From Bacteroidia bacterium (GTDB lineage Bacteria > Bacteroidota > Bacteroidia > J057), in NCBI GenBank assembly GCA_022760475.1, contig JALEFZ010000091.1, forward strand, positions 1 through 64,000: DNA of 64,000 bases, given 5' to 3'. A program made the translations under genes and the position numbers. The first letter of the stretch is position 1. Each line of letters starts with the position of its first letter. Below are positions 38,249-46,315 of the stretch, one piece after another. The notes under the pieces were generated by a model, which saw only the letters and a list, made by a program, of their open reading frames with translations, did not search any database and was not told the origin of the DNA.

Positions 38249-38356
38249 AATCAGATTATCATTCCCGAATTTGGGCTGGAAGGGGCACCTTTCAATTTGG
38301 AGGTTGCCAGGGAGTCTTAGAGCCAGATCTCTCGTCCCGTTCTTTATAAGCTGATT
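38249..38356 (-). ncRNA. SAM-I riboswitch (S-box leader) of metY
   Basis: Read on the minus strand, the segment folds as a SAM-I aptamer. P1 is AATCAGCTTAT (38356-38346) with ATAATCTGATT (38259-38249), one mismatch. GGGACGAGAGA and GGCTC give P2a/P2b with GAG/CTC replacing the usual GGG/CCC. The invariant GGCAACC (38308-38302) follows, and P3 closes with AAGGTGC. P4 is formed by TTCC and GGAA. The order and spacing match the S-box consensus. The aptamer lies 216 bases before the metY start, an unusually long distance. No intrinsic terminator is evident between them, so how it controls metY is not clear. Confidence 0.88.
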
Positions 38357-38386
38357 ACACCACACCATAAGAGGAGATGTGTAATC
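38353..38386. repeat. Inverted repeat at the 5' end of the riboswitch leader
   Basis: gattacac (38353-38360) and gtgtaatc (38379-38386) are perfect 8-bp arms. In the minus-strand RNA the second arm to be made includes the first four bases of the P1 helix of the SAM aptamer. The RNA could therefore fold either this hairpin or the full P1. Confidence 0.6.
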
Positions 38387-38396
38387 TAGAACGCTT

Positions 38397-38428
38397 CAAA
38401 GATTGGATGCGAATAATTCATTTCCAAA
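38397..38428 (-). promoter_or_regulatory. Likely promoter of the metY leader
   Basis: On the minus strand TTTG (38428-38425) is followed after 20 bases by AATCTTTG (38404-38397), one mismatch from TAnnTTTG. Transcription would begin near 38390, about 34 bases before the riboswitch. Position and spacing make this a good candidate. Confidence 0.55.
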
Positions 38429-38550
38429 TTTTTTAGAAAATTTTTAAGAATTAGTCCTGAATTTTACATTCTTGGCACTTTTTACCGATTTTTCTGGCTG
38501 CCCAAGACTTCCAATGAACTTTAGCTTTCGTTGATTTGTCAAATGGACAG

Positions 38551-38567
38551 TTTACAATTATTGTAAA
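38551..38567. promoter_or_regulatory. 17-bp palindrome upstream of the T9SS/SprB-repeat gene
   Basis: TTTACAAT-T-ATTGTAAA is a perfect inverted repeat with a single centre base, 115 bases before the ATG at 38683. It has the form of a homodimeric repressor or activator site. AAATTTTG, a near match to the -7 box, overlaps its right end. The 650-base gap 38033-38682 otherwise holds the metY leader. Confidence 0.4.
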
Positions 38568-38682
38568 TTTTGCTAGAATCGAAGAATGATGGCTTTTAGA
38601 TATTGAAATTTTTTTAATAAAAAGCCTAATTCTCTTAACTTACACTTTCAACACAAAATCAATTGATCATAATTTTTATCCT

Positions 38683-41600
38683 ATGAGAAAATTATCCTTT
38701 TTCATTCTCCTAATGGCGTTGGGATCATACGTCTTTGGGCAATCCCTACGCTATATTCAGCCAAGGGAAAAGAGGAACTCTGCGATTGCAGTTCCCGTAC
38801 CCGAAGAGCCAAATGTGACTGCCCAGTCTCCAAACGGAACCGGAGTTCCAAATGGAACCATTCTTTCTGACGCGGTAACTGCGATTAAAATCGGTGAAGC
38901 TTCTAACTTCTATACCACCTTACTAGATGAAGCTCAGGCACTTTCTGTAGAGCCAGGTGTTGGTACCAATGGTGGTGCTATTGCCTTTATTCACCGTCAC
39001 AACATTGGTGATTGTGGTGGGGTAACCATAGACAACGGTCGTCTAAGATATTCTATCTCTTTGGATGGTGGTACATCTTGGAACGTCGGTACTCCTGGTA
39101 CAAGTACAGCCAGTAACCCTCCAACCGTGGGTTGTTTTGGTATCGGTACACTGAATCCACTTTACACCCGTGCAGCAAGGCACCCAAGTATCTTGTTGGA
39201 TGATCCTAAAGAAACAGGAAATGACGACGATCTGGTTTTGGCCTATACAGGTCCTGTACTGGTAAGTGTTACTGTAGGATTTGCAGGTACGGTACTTAGA
39301 GGTTCGGCAATCAATGTTGATACAGATCCAAACCCAATGATTGTTACTGAGGAAGAATACTTCTTCGGTGGTCAGCTTTACTCTCTTTCTCTTACTGAGA
39401 GAGTTCCTGGTGAGTACTGGTACGTAGCTCCAAACTATGATGGTTCTTCTGTAACAGGTACAACTTCAATCTACAAAGGTGATTGGGATACAACAACCAA
39501 TACGGTAAACTGGAGCCTTGTTCAAACAATCCGTCCAAACTTCATTAGTGTTGGTGGTACTGGATTGATTGGAGCTTCTGGAGCTACAGGTCTATCTATC
39601 GGCTTTGACCCTGCAGGTAAAGTAGGTTATGTCGCTGGTTATGGTAACCTGGCTGGTGGGGTAGACAGTACCCTCCAAATCTGGATGTCTGAGTCTCGTA
39701 ATGGTGGTGTAAGCTGGGCAAATCCTGAAAGATTCCCATTGGAGAACTTCCCTGATGTTGCTGATACATTGACTTCAAGGTTCATTGATACGGTTACTGT
39801 TGCTAATCCAGCTCTTGGTTTGAGCGTAGGTGATACCGTAACTGCTGGTCAGGGACTTCCTGGTGCTCAGTTTGCTGGCGTTGATCTGGTAGTAGATGCT
39901 AACGGAAACCCTCACGTGATGGCACTTCTTTACAACCCATTCCAGCACAATGGAAATGGTACCTACACTGCCTTGATCGGTTTCATTACCAATGGACTTG
40001 AGTTGTTCTATGTTGACATGACCAAAGATACTGCAGGTAATTACCAGCTTCTATACTTGGATTATGCTGAAAACTTCTGGGGAAGATGGGGTATCATCGG
40101 TGATCCGGATGATGAATTTTCCGTAACAGGTAGTGTTCAGACTACAAGGTCTAAAGATGGAGAGCTTGTATTCTTTACCTGGACTGAAACTCCTGACACC
40201 CTTTCTGCATTCAACGATGCATCCAACCTTATTACAGTTGCTCTTGACGTGAAGAACCAGACGATGACCGAAATTGTAGATAGAACCTTCAATGACGGTA
40301 ACTTTAGTGGTGGTGCCTTGTTGCCAAGAACTTCTCAAATCGCACTTAATACAGATACCTGTACCTACACTGTTCCTACAGTAATTGCTGACTTGGATGA
40401 TGGAGCGACTTTAACCCAGACCAACTTCTGGTACTTCTCTGACGTATCTTTCAACCGTTGTAGCGACTTCACCCAGTCTCCACGTTACTTCTTCAACTGT
40501 CTTTCTGCTCCTATTACTCTAAATGTTACTGAAAGCAGACCTGACTGTGGCCAGGGTAATGGTGTTTTGACTGCTGCTGCTTCTGGTGGCCAGGGAAGTG
40601 GCTATACTTACTCATGGGACATCAACGGAATAACCGTTGACTCTGCAGTTGCTACCAACCTGTCAGCTGGTGTATATGAAGTTACTGTAACTGATTCAAG
40701 AGGTTGTACTTCTACTTCAACTACCATCCTTAGTAATCAAAATGCTCCCGATGTTACTGTGGGTAGCGTTCTGAATATTTCTTGTGCTGGTTTGGTTGAC
40801 GGTTCTGCAGAAGCGAATCCTGTAGGTGGTACTGCGCCTTATTCTTATGTTTGGGAGCATGGAGAAACTACCAAGATTGCTTCTGCAATCCCTCAAGGAA
40901 CATGGCAGGTTGTTGTAACGGATGCGAATGGTTGTACATCTTTCTCTTCTGTTACCATCACTGAGCCTGATGCTGTAAACGGTACTGCTACATCTACTGA
41001 CGCTTCTTGCTTCGGTGATACCAACGGTAGTGTTGAGGCATTTGCTTCAGGTGGTACCCCTCCATATACCTACGATTGGACAGGTGGAATTGGAAATATG
41101 CAAATTGTAAACAACATTGGGGCGGGTGTTTATATCCTGACTGTTACCGATGCAAATGGATGTCCTGTAAATGATACTGTTACTGTTGCTCAGCCCGATG
41201 AGATCATCGCTGACGTAACTACCGGTTTCAATACCAAGACTACTACTCCATTTGACGGTTCTTTGACAGCCACTCCTAGAAATGGTGCTACGCCATACAC
41301 CTACTACTGGCAAATTCTTGATTCTGTAGATGCAAATGACTCTACCAACTTCTTCTGGGGAGATACCATTAAGGTAGATCAGTCTGATGACAGAAGCCAG
41401 CTTCAGGAAGCAATTGCTTGTAGGTATTTGCTGACTGTAGTAGATGCTAATGGATGTACAGTAGAAACTGTAGGAGAAATTGCTTCATTCCTGGGTGGTG
41501 CGACTTGTACTGCATTGCTACCTACCAATTTGGAAAAAACATTCGACGGCGAGGTATCTCTTTATCCAAACCCGGCTAAGGATATCCTTACCATTGATGT

Positions 41601-41796
41601 AGCTGCTGAGAGATTATCTGGTTTCGGAATCAGCCTGTACGACCTAAGCGGTAAAACGGTTATGTCTAAAGGAATTGAGCCAACAACCAACTTCTCAACT
41701 ACAATGGACGTGAGTGGTCTTAACTCAGGTGTATATCTTGTGAAGATCTACTCTGAGAGCGGTGTCTACACCAATAAAATTATGATCATGAAGTAA
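38683..41796 (+). CDS. Secreted protein with SprB repeats and T9SS type A sorting domain
   Basis: This 1037-residue exported protein has a signal peptide ending near VFGQ (about residue 20). The N-terminal 600 residues are beta-rich, with sialidase/BNR-like text (SISLDGGTSWNVG, ESRNGGVSWANPERF), probably a propeller. Four SprB-like repeats follow (about 610-930), each with a CxG-type start, GGxxPYxYxW and a xxVTDANGC end. The C-terminal 80 residues are a T9SS type A sorting domain (SLYPNPAKDILTID ... GVYLVKIYSESGVYTNKIMIMK as pattern). It is thus delivered to the cell surface or outside by T9SS. Codon choice (many GGT, GTA, ACT, TCT) looks more biased than in neighbours, suggesting strong expression. 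The ligand or substrate is unknown. Confidence 0.88.
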   Translation: MRKLSFFILLMALGSYVFGQSLRYIQPREKRNSAIAVPVPEEPNVTAQSPNGTGVPNGTILSDAVTAIKIGEASNFYTTLLDEAQALSVEPGVGTNGGAIAFIHRHNIGDCGGVTIDNGRLRYSISLDGGTSWNVGTPGTSTASNPPTVGCFGIGTLNPLYTRAARHPSILLDDPKETGNDDDLVLAYTGPVLVSVTVGFAGTVLRGSAINVDTDPNPMIVTEEEYFFGGQLYSLSLTERVPGEYWYVAPNYDGSSVTGTTSIYKGDWDTTTNTVNWSLVQTIRPNFISVGGTGLIGASGATGLSIGFDPAGKVGYVAGYGNLAGGVDSTLQIWMSESRNGGVSWANPERFPLENFPDVADTLTSRFIDTVTVANPALGLSVGDTVTAGQGLPGAQFAGVDLVVDANGNPHVMALLYNPFQHNGNGTYTALIGFITNGLELFYVDMTKDTAGNYQLLYLDYAENFWGRWGIIGDPDDEFSVTGSVQTTRSKDGELVFFTWTETPDTLSAFNDASNLITVALDVKNQTMTEIVDRTFNDGNFSGGALLPRTSQIALNTDTCTYTVPTVIADLDDGATLTQTNFWYFSDVSFNRCSDFTQSPRYFFNCLSAPITLNVTESRPDCGQGNGVLTAAASGGQGSGYTYSWDINGITVDSAVATNLSAGVYEVTVTDSRGCTSTSTTILSNQNAPDVTVGSVLNISCAGLVDGSAEANPVGGTAPYSYVWEHGETTKIASAIPQGTWQVVVTDANGCTSFSSVTITEPDAVNGTATSTDASCFGDTNGSVEAFASGGTPPYTYDWTGGIGNMQIVNNIGAGVYILTVTDANGCPVNDTVTVAQPDEIIADVTTGFNTKTTTPFDGSLTATPRNGATPYTYYWQILDSVDANDSTNFFWGDTIKVDQSDDRSQLQEAIACRYLLTVVDANGCTVETVGEIASFLGGATCTALLPTNLEKTFDGEVSLYPNPAKDILTIDVAAERLSGFGISLYDLSGKTVMSKGIEPTTNFSTTMDVSGLNSGVYLVKIYSESGVYTNKIMIMK

Positions 41797-41815
41797 TAAG
41801 CCTTGAGCTTGTTGA

Positions 41816-41847
41816 AAAAGCCGAACCACATTTGTGGTTCGGCTTTT
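41816..41847. terminator. Bidirectional terminator between the T9SS cargo gene and the ABC ATPase gene
   Basis: AAAAGCCGAACCACA (41816-41830) and TGTGGTTCGGCTTTT (41833-41847) are perfect 15-base arms with a two-base centre. T-runs occur on both strands. It serves both converging genes. Confidence 0.9.
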
Positions 41848-41851
41848 CGTT

Positions 41852-43606
41852 TTAGGCTTTTTGCCATTTTTTCCTTGCTTGAATCATCTCCTCCCAACTC
41901 CCAGCTGGGATGGCATTTATCAGTTCGGCTGTGTAGGGAGTTTTGGGTTTCTTGTATATTTCAAAGGAAGGAGCAGTTTCAACAATTTTTCCATTTTGCA
42001 TGACCATGATCCTGTCGCTCATAAATTTTACCACACTAAGGTCATGTGAAATAAATATGTAGGTCAGCTTGTATTCCTGTTGCAAGTCCTTCAAAAGATT
42101 TAATACCTGTGCTTGGACAGACACATCCAGGGCGGACACCGACTCATCACAGACCACAAAATCTGGACTTACCGCCAAAGATCTCGCAATGGAAACTCTT
42201 TGTCTTTGTCCTCCCGAAAACTGATGTGGATACCTGTCATAATGCTCTGGTTCAAGTCCTACCTTAACCAATAAATCAATGGTCTTTGCTTTTCTTTCGT
42301 TGTGACTGCTTCCTATACCATGAACTTCCATGGGTTCCTGGATGGCTTTACCTATGGTCATTCTTGGATTGAGAGAAGAGTAAGGGTCCTGAAAAATCAT
42401 CTGAAGCTGTTTTCTTTGCCTGCGCATTTCGTCTGGCTTAAGGTCCAAAAGGGATTTTCCTTTCCAATAGATAGACCCAGCAGTGGGTTTAATCAGGTTT
42501 AGGATTGAGCGCCCGAGGGTAGTTTTACCGCAGCCAGACTCTCCAACCAGACCTAGGGTTTCACCTTCAAATACCTCAAAACTAACCCCGTCCACTGCCT
42601 TTACTACCTCTTTTTCCCTTGAGAATAAGCCTCCTCTAATAGGGAAATGTGTTTTCAAATCTGTTACTTCAAGAATGCTTTTCTGTTCCTTTAGCCTTGA
42701 AAGTTGATCTTTTTGATCTGTCTCAGTGATAAGTATTGGTTTGAAATTTGAATCTCCCATAAGAAAATCCTGTAGGGTAGGGAGCCTGTTGAGTTGTTGT
42801 TCCATCCGTGGCCTACATGCCAACAATCCCTGGCTGTATGGATGCTTGGCAGATGTGAAAATTTGCTGGGCAGAACCAGACTCTACTACATCTCCTTTGT
42901 ACATCACGTTGACCCGATCACAAATTTCACCAATTACACCCAAATCATGGGAAATAAATATTACTGAGGTCCCATTTTCTGCTTGAAGTTCCTTGATCAA
43001 CTCTAAAATTCTTTTTTGCACAGTCACATCCAGGGCAGTAGTCGGTTCATCAGCTATTAGTATGGAGGGTTCACAACACAGTGCCATGGCAATCATTACC
43101 CTTTGCTTTTGCCCTCCCGAAATTTCATGAGGATAAGATTTGAAAATATCTTCTACTCTTGGCAACTGAACTTTTTCAAACCATTCCAGACAGAGATTTT
43201 TTGCTTCCTTCTTGGATAGACTTTTGTGTAATTGAAGGGATTCGACTACTTGATTTCCACAAGTAAAGACTGGGTTAAGCGAGATCATAGGTTCTTGAAA
43301 AATCATCCCGATTTCATTCCCTCTCAACTTTCTATACGCTTTTTCCTTGAGTTGCAAAAGGTTTATGCTTGACTCTTTATTGGGATAAAAATATATCTCG
43401 CCAGACTCAACCACTCCTGAATTGGGAAGTAACCCCATGATAGACAAAGCAGTAAGGGATTTACCGCTTCCTGATTCTCCAACGATTCCGAGGGTTTCTC
43501 CCTTCCTCAAGTCAAAGTCAATGCCCTTGAGTGCTGGTTGTAAAGCACCCTTTTTCCCGAAACTTACCCTTAGATTTTTCAGGGACAATATATTCGATGT
43601 TGCCAT
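41852..43606 (-). CDS. Peptide-type ABC transporter, two fused ATPase domains
   Basis: This 584-residue protein is a head-to-tail fusion of DppD- and DppF-like ATPases, as in YejF or GsiA. The first domain has Walker A GESGSGKS and signature SGGQKQR, and the second has GESGCGKT and SGGQRQR. Each has a Walker B followed by Glu or its equivalent ([22 protein letters not shown]; in the second the D-E pair is DES). The linker NPxK-type C-terminal extensions of oligopeptide ATPases are present after each half. It would power import of di- or oligopeptides. No permease or binding-protein gene is adjacent, so the partners are encoded elsewhere. Confidence 0.92.
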   Translation of the reverse strand: MATSNILSLKNLRVSFGKKGALQPALKGIDFDLRKGETLGIVGESGSGKSLTALSIMGLLPNSGVVESGEIYFYPNKESSINLLQLKEKAYRKLRGNEIGMIFQEPMISLNPVFTCGNQVVESLQLHKSLSKKEAKNLCLEWFEKVQLPRVEDIFKSYPHEISGGQKQRVMIAMALCCEPSILIADEPTTALDVTVQKRILELIKELQAENGTSVIFISHDLGVIGEICDRVNVMYKGDVVESGSAQQIFTSAKHPYSQGLLACRPRMEQQLNRLPTLQDFLMGDSNFKPILITETDQKDQLSRLKEQKSILEVTDLKTHFPIRGGLFSREKEVVKAVDGVSFEVFEGETLGLVGESGCGKTTLGRSILNLIKPTAGSIYWKGKSLLDLKPDEMRRQRKQLQMIFQDPYSSLNPRMTIGKAIQEPMEVHGIGSSHNERKAKTIDLLVKVGLEPEHYDRYPHQFSGGQRQRVSIARSLAVSPDFVVCDESVSALDVSVQAQVLNLLKDLQQEYKLTYIFISHDLSVVKFMSDRIMVMQNGKIVETAPSFEIYKKPKTPYTAELINAIPAGSWEEMIQARKKWQKA

Positions 43607-43778
43607 ATCTTGTAGAGTTCTAATTCCAAATTAGTTTTTTATTTCCAAGGGGAAAATCATTTTGTCGGAGAGCTTGCTTTTGTAGGATTTGATTACCCAA
43701 AGTCGTGGGAATAATTTAACTTCCTACTTACATATCCGTTGAATTATAGGAAGGTTATATCGGGGTAAAAGATCAGAA

Positions 43779-44465
43779 GTGAACAAGGACTTAAAAAAAA
43801 TACTTAACAGTGCAATTGTACCAGCCATATGGATTGTTTTTATGTGGGTTATCCATATTGGAATATGGCTGTTAGATATTCATCATGAGGCAGTTACAAA
43901 CTTTGGCCTTCATACACAGAAAACCAGTGGGTTGATCGGTATCCTTACCGCTCCCTTCCTTCATGGGGACTGGAATCATTTGATATCCAATACAACACCA
44001 TTCTTTATTCTTGGAACGGGGATCATTTATTTTTACAGGAAATCTGCATTTTTGGTATTTCTATTGAGTTGGATTCTTCCAAATGCATTTGTTTGGGCCC
44101 TTGTCAATCCAAGTTATCATATAGGTGCAAGTGGAATGGTCTATGCATTTGCATTTTTTCTTTTTTTCAGCGGTGTTTTCAGAAGGGAACGCAGGGCTTT
44201 GGTCCTTTCCCTGCTTGTATCCTTTGGGTATGGAAGCATTGTTTGGGGAGTATTGCCTATCCAGGAAGGTGTCTCTTGGCAGTCTCACCTATTTGGTGCA
44301 TTGATGGGAATATTGATGGCTTGGCTTTTTCGAGGACAAGGAGACCTAAAGAAAAAAGCTGAAGAAGAAGAGCCCGATCTTTATGAGCCGGGAATCCCTA
44401 TTTGGGATTATAAATCTTTGTATCCTCCCCCAGAAGGTATGAACTACCCAGAAGACGAGAAGTAA
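43779..44465 (+). CDS. Rhomboid-family intramembrane serine protease
   Basis: This 228-residue polytopic membrane protein has about six helices. The catalytic Ser is S118 in GASG (116-119) and the His is H170 in WQSHLFGA. The HxxxN element in loop/helix 2 is in WNHLISNT (65-72). These are the full set expected for an active rhomboid protease. A cytoplasmic acidic tail of about 45 residues (EEEEPDLYEP and later PPPEGMNYPED) follows. The start is GTG at 43779; no in-frame ATG fits the first helix. It is divergent from the ABC ATPase gene. The substrate is unknown. Confidence 0.9.
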   Translation: MNKDLKKILNSAIVPAIWIVFMWVIHIGIWLLDIHHEAVTNFGLHTQKTSGLIGILTAPFLHGDWNHLISNTTPFFILGTGIIYFYRKSAFLVFLLSWILPNAFVWALVNPSYHIGASGMVYAFAFFLFFSGVFRRERRALVLSLLVSFGYGSIVWGVLPIQEGVSWQSHLFGALMGILMAWLFRGQGDLKKKAEEEEPDLYEPGIPIWDYKSLYPPPEGMNYPEDEK

Positions 44466-44553
44466 GGATACTTTTTCCTTTGTTGAAGGTCAGGGAATGT
44501 TAAAAATGCTAGTAGGCTTGGGTGTTCGGAAAATTCTATTGTTTAAAAATAAA

Positions 44554-44597
44554 AAACCTCAGCCCAACTCTATTGGGATGAGGTTTAAGTATATTTA
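44554..44597 (-). terminator. Terminator of the 70-residue protein gene
   Basis: The arms aaacctcagcccaa (44554-44567) and ttgggatgaggttt (44573-44586) pair over 14 positions with one mismatch. The T-rich tail TTTTTATTTTT lies on the minus-strand side (below 44557), just past the stop of the small gene. Confidence 0.75.
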
Positions 44598-44608
44598 TGT
44601 GAGGGGGT

Positions 44609-44821
44609 TTAGCCCTGCATTTTTGCTTTAAGCATATCTGAAAATCTTTCTTCTTGTTTTTCCGCTTGAAGAAGAAAAGTTCTGAGGACGCTGCACTGTG
44701 CCAACATGGCTGGCTCATCAAATTCGGGTAACTGAGCTTGTAATTTTTCTGCTATATCCTTGGCTTGAGTTACCAATTGGCGTAATTCCTCTGATTGCTG
44801 GATTAATTCCTGAGTTTGCAT
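44609..44821 (-). CDS. Small helical protein of unknown function
   Basis: This is a 70-residue cytoplasmic protein with no signal peptide. Almost the whole length is predicted helical by eye: a Gln/Leu/Glu-rich heptad-like stretch (QQSEELRQLVTQAKDIAEKL, residues 8-27), a short Pro-containing turn (PEFDEP) and a second helix. It may form a helical hairpin or coiled coil. The ATG, a plausible gap to the divergent AraC-type gene and a dedicated terminator support it as a real gene. I recognise no family. Confidence 0.6.
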   Translation of the reverse strand: MQTQELIQQSEELRQLVTQAKDIAEKLQAQLPEFDEPAMLAQCSVLRTFLLQAEKQEERFSDMLKAKMQG

Positions 44822-45022
44822 ATGTAGGCTTGTTTGAGCTAAGGAAAAACGAAACTAAACGTAAATTATTGAAAATTAATATTTTTCTCCTAAAAATAAG
44901 GGAAAAAGCTACTTTTAATATGATAAAAACTGAAAATGTGGATAATTAGTATTTCTCATAAATGATTTGAACCTAAAAATTTAGTGAGCATTTTTGGCTC
45001 GGATTCATAAAAATGATATTTG

Positions 45023-46189
45023 ATGGACAATCCAATTCAGTTTACCTTTTTGGCAGTAGTTATGTGGATAGGGGTTTACCAGGGGTTGATCTTGGCGCCT
45101 GTCTTATGGTTCAAGAAAGAGGGTAACAAAGTTACTAACCGCCTACTGGCCGGGTTCTTAGCCATGTTTGCATTGAGGCTGTTGTTCACCATTTTTCAGT
45201 TCTCAAGTAAAGCAGTTTACTCAAATATCTGGCTTGCATACTCTTTGCCTTTAAGTACCTTTTATGGTCCTCTCTACTACCTTTACTTAAAAAGTTACAT
45301 AGAAAGAAGTTTTAGGCTAAAAGGAAAGCAGTGGTTTCACTTCTTGCCTTTTGTAATTTTTGTTCTTGTCGCAAGTACTGTATTGATATTTTTTACCCCT
45401 GATGGAACATCTTATCTGGATATGATCAGAGGAGGAGAGGTAAAGCGAATTGTTTTGATTGCTCCTTTATTTGTTGCGATACAGACATTGACTTATATGG
45501 GCATGGGACTTCGCTTAATACTTAAATATAGGAGGTTTATAAAAGCCGAAGCATCCTTTTCCGAGAATAAACATATCAGGTGGCTGGTAAGCCTAGATTT
45601 TCTCTTATTGATTCCTGCTTTGAGTATATTGGCTATTTTTTTTATGAGACCCCCACCTGGAGATGGGTCTATTATGTACTTTCAGGCCGTTGGGGTCTTT
45701 GTCATGTTGACTGTTATTGGGATTGTCGCCTTGGCCAGACCTGAGTTTTTGCAGGGATTGCCCGAAATACTAAGGGTAGAAAAAGAAGAGGATTTGCTTC
45801 CTTCTCCCTACGAAACTTCTTCCTTGAGTGTCGAGAAAAAGAACTTGTACCACAAGCAATTGACCAGTTACCTTATCAGTGATAAAATATACCTGGAACA
45901 AGACCTCACACTTAGCGAATTATCCTCCAGGTTAAAGATCAATACCCGCTACCTCTCCCAGGTAATTAATGAGCTTGAGGACTCAAGTTTCATTGATTTC
46001 ATAAATAAATTAAGAATCGAGCGAGCCAAAGAAATGCTGCGTCATCCTGCCTACCAGTACTATACCATCGTTGCTATAGCCAACGAAGTGGGATTTAAGT
46101 CTAAATCGGCCTTTTACAATGCCTTTAAGAAGTTTACTCATATGACTCCTTCGGCCTTTAAAGCAGGTAAGGTGCAGGAAAATGTATAG
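45023..46189 (+). CDS. Membrane-bound AraC-type transcriptional regulator
   Basis: This 388-residue regulator has about seven membrane helices in its first 240 residues (for example FLAVVMWIGVYQGLILAPVLW and ILAIFFMRPP region) and a C-terminal AraC/XylS DNA-binding domain (about 290-385; LTLSELSSRLKINTRYLSQVIN, then IVAIANEVGFKSKSAFYNAFKKFTHMTPSAFK pattern). Both helix-turn-helix units are intact. Such membrane AraC proteins are common in Bacteroidota and may sense lipid or membrane signals directly. ATG 45023 is chosen over the TTG right before it. It is divergent from the small gene at 44609 and upstream of glgB, but there is no sign of co-transcription with glgB. Confidence 0.9.
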   Translation: MDNPIQFTFLAVVMWIGVYQGLILAPVLWFKKEGNKVTNRLLAGFLAMFALRLLFTIFQFSSKAVYSNIWLAYSLPLSTFYGPLYYLYLKSYIERSFRLKGKQWFHFLPFVIFVLVASTVLIFFTPDGTSYLDMIRGGEVKRIVLIAPLFVAIQTLTYMGMGLRLILKYRRFIKAEASFSENKHIRWLVSLDFLLLIPALSILAIFFMRPPPGDGSIMYFQAVGVFVMLTVIGIVALARPEFLQGLPEILRVEKEEDLLPSPYETSSLSVEKKNLYHKQLTSYLISDKIYLEQDLTLSELSSRLKINTRYLSQVINELEDSSFIDFINKLRIERAKEMLRHPAYQYYTIVAIANEVGFKSKSAFYNAFKKFTHMTPSAFKAGKVQENV

Positions 46190-46249
46190 TTAATTGATAT
46201 ATTAGATGATTAATATGATGTTGCCTATTCGAAATTTGAATTTAATAGA

Positions 46250-46257
46250 TACATTTG
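46250..46257 (+). promoter_or_regulatory. Possible -7 promoter element of glgB
   Basis: TACATTTG fits TAnnTTTG and lies about 60 bases before the glgB start. The -33 element is not convincing: the nearest GTTG is 26 bases upstream and a TTTG is too close. Confidence 0.3.
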
Positions 46258-46315
46258 CCCGTGTAACATTCTGAATTGGTCTTTTTTATTATTACCAACC
46301 TAAAGCCGTGTCACT

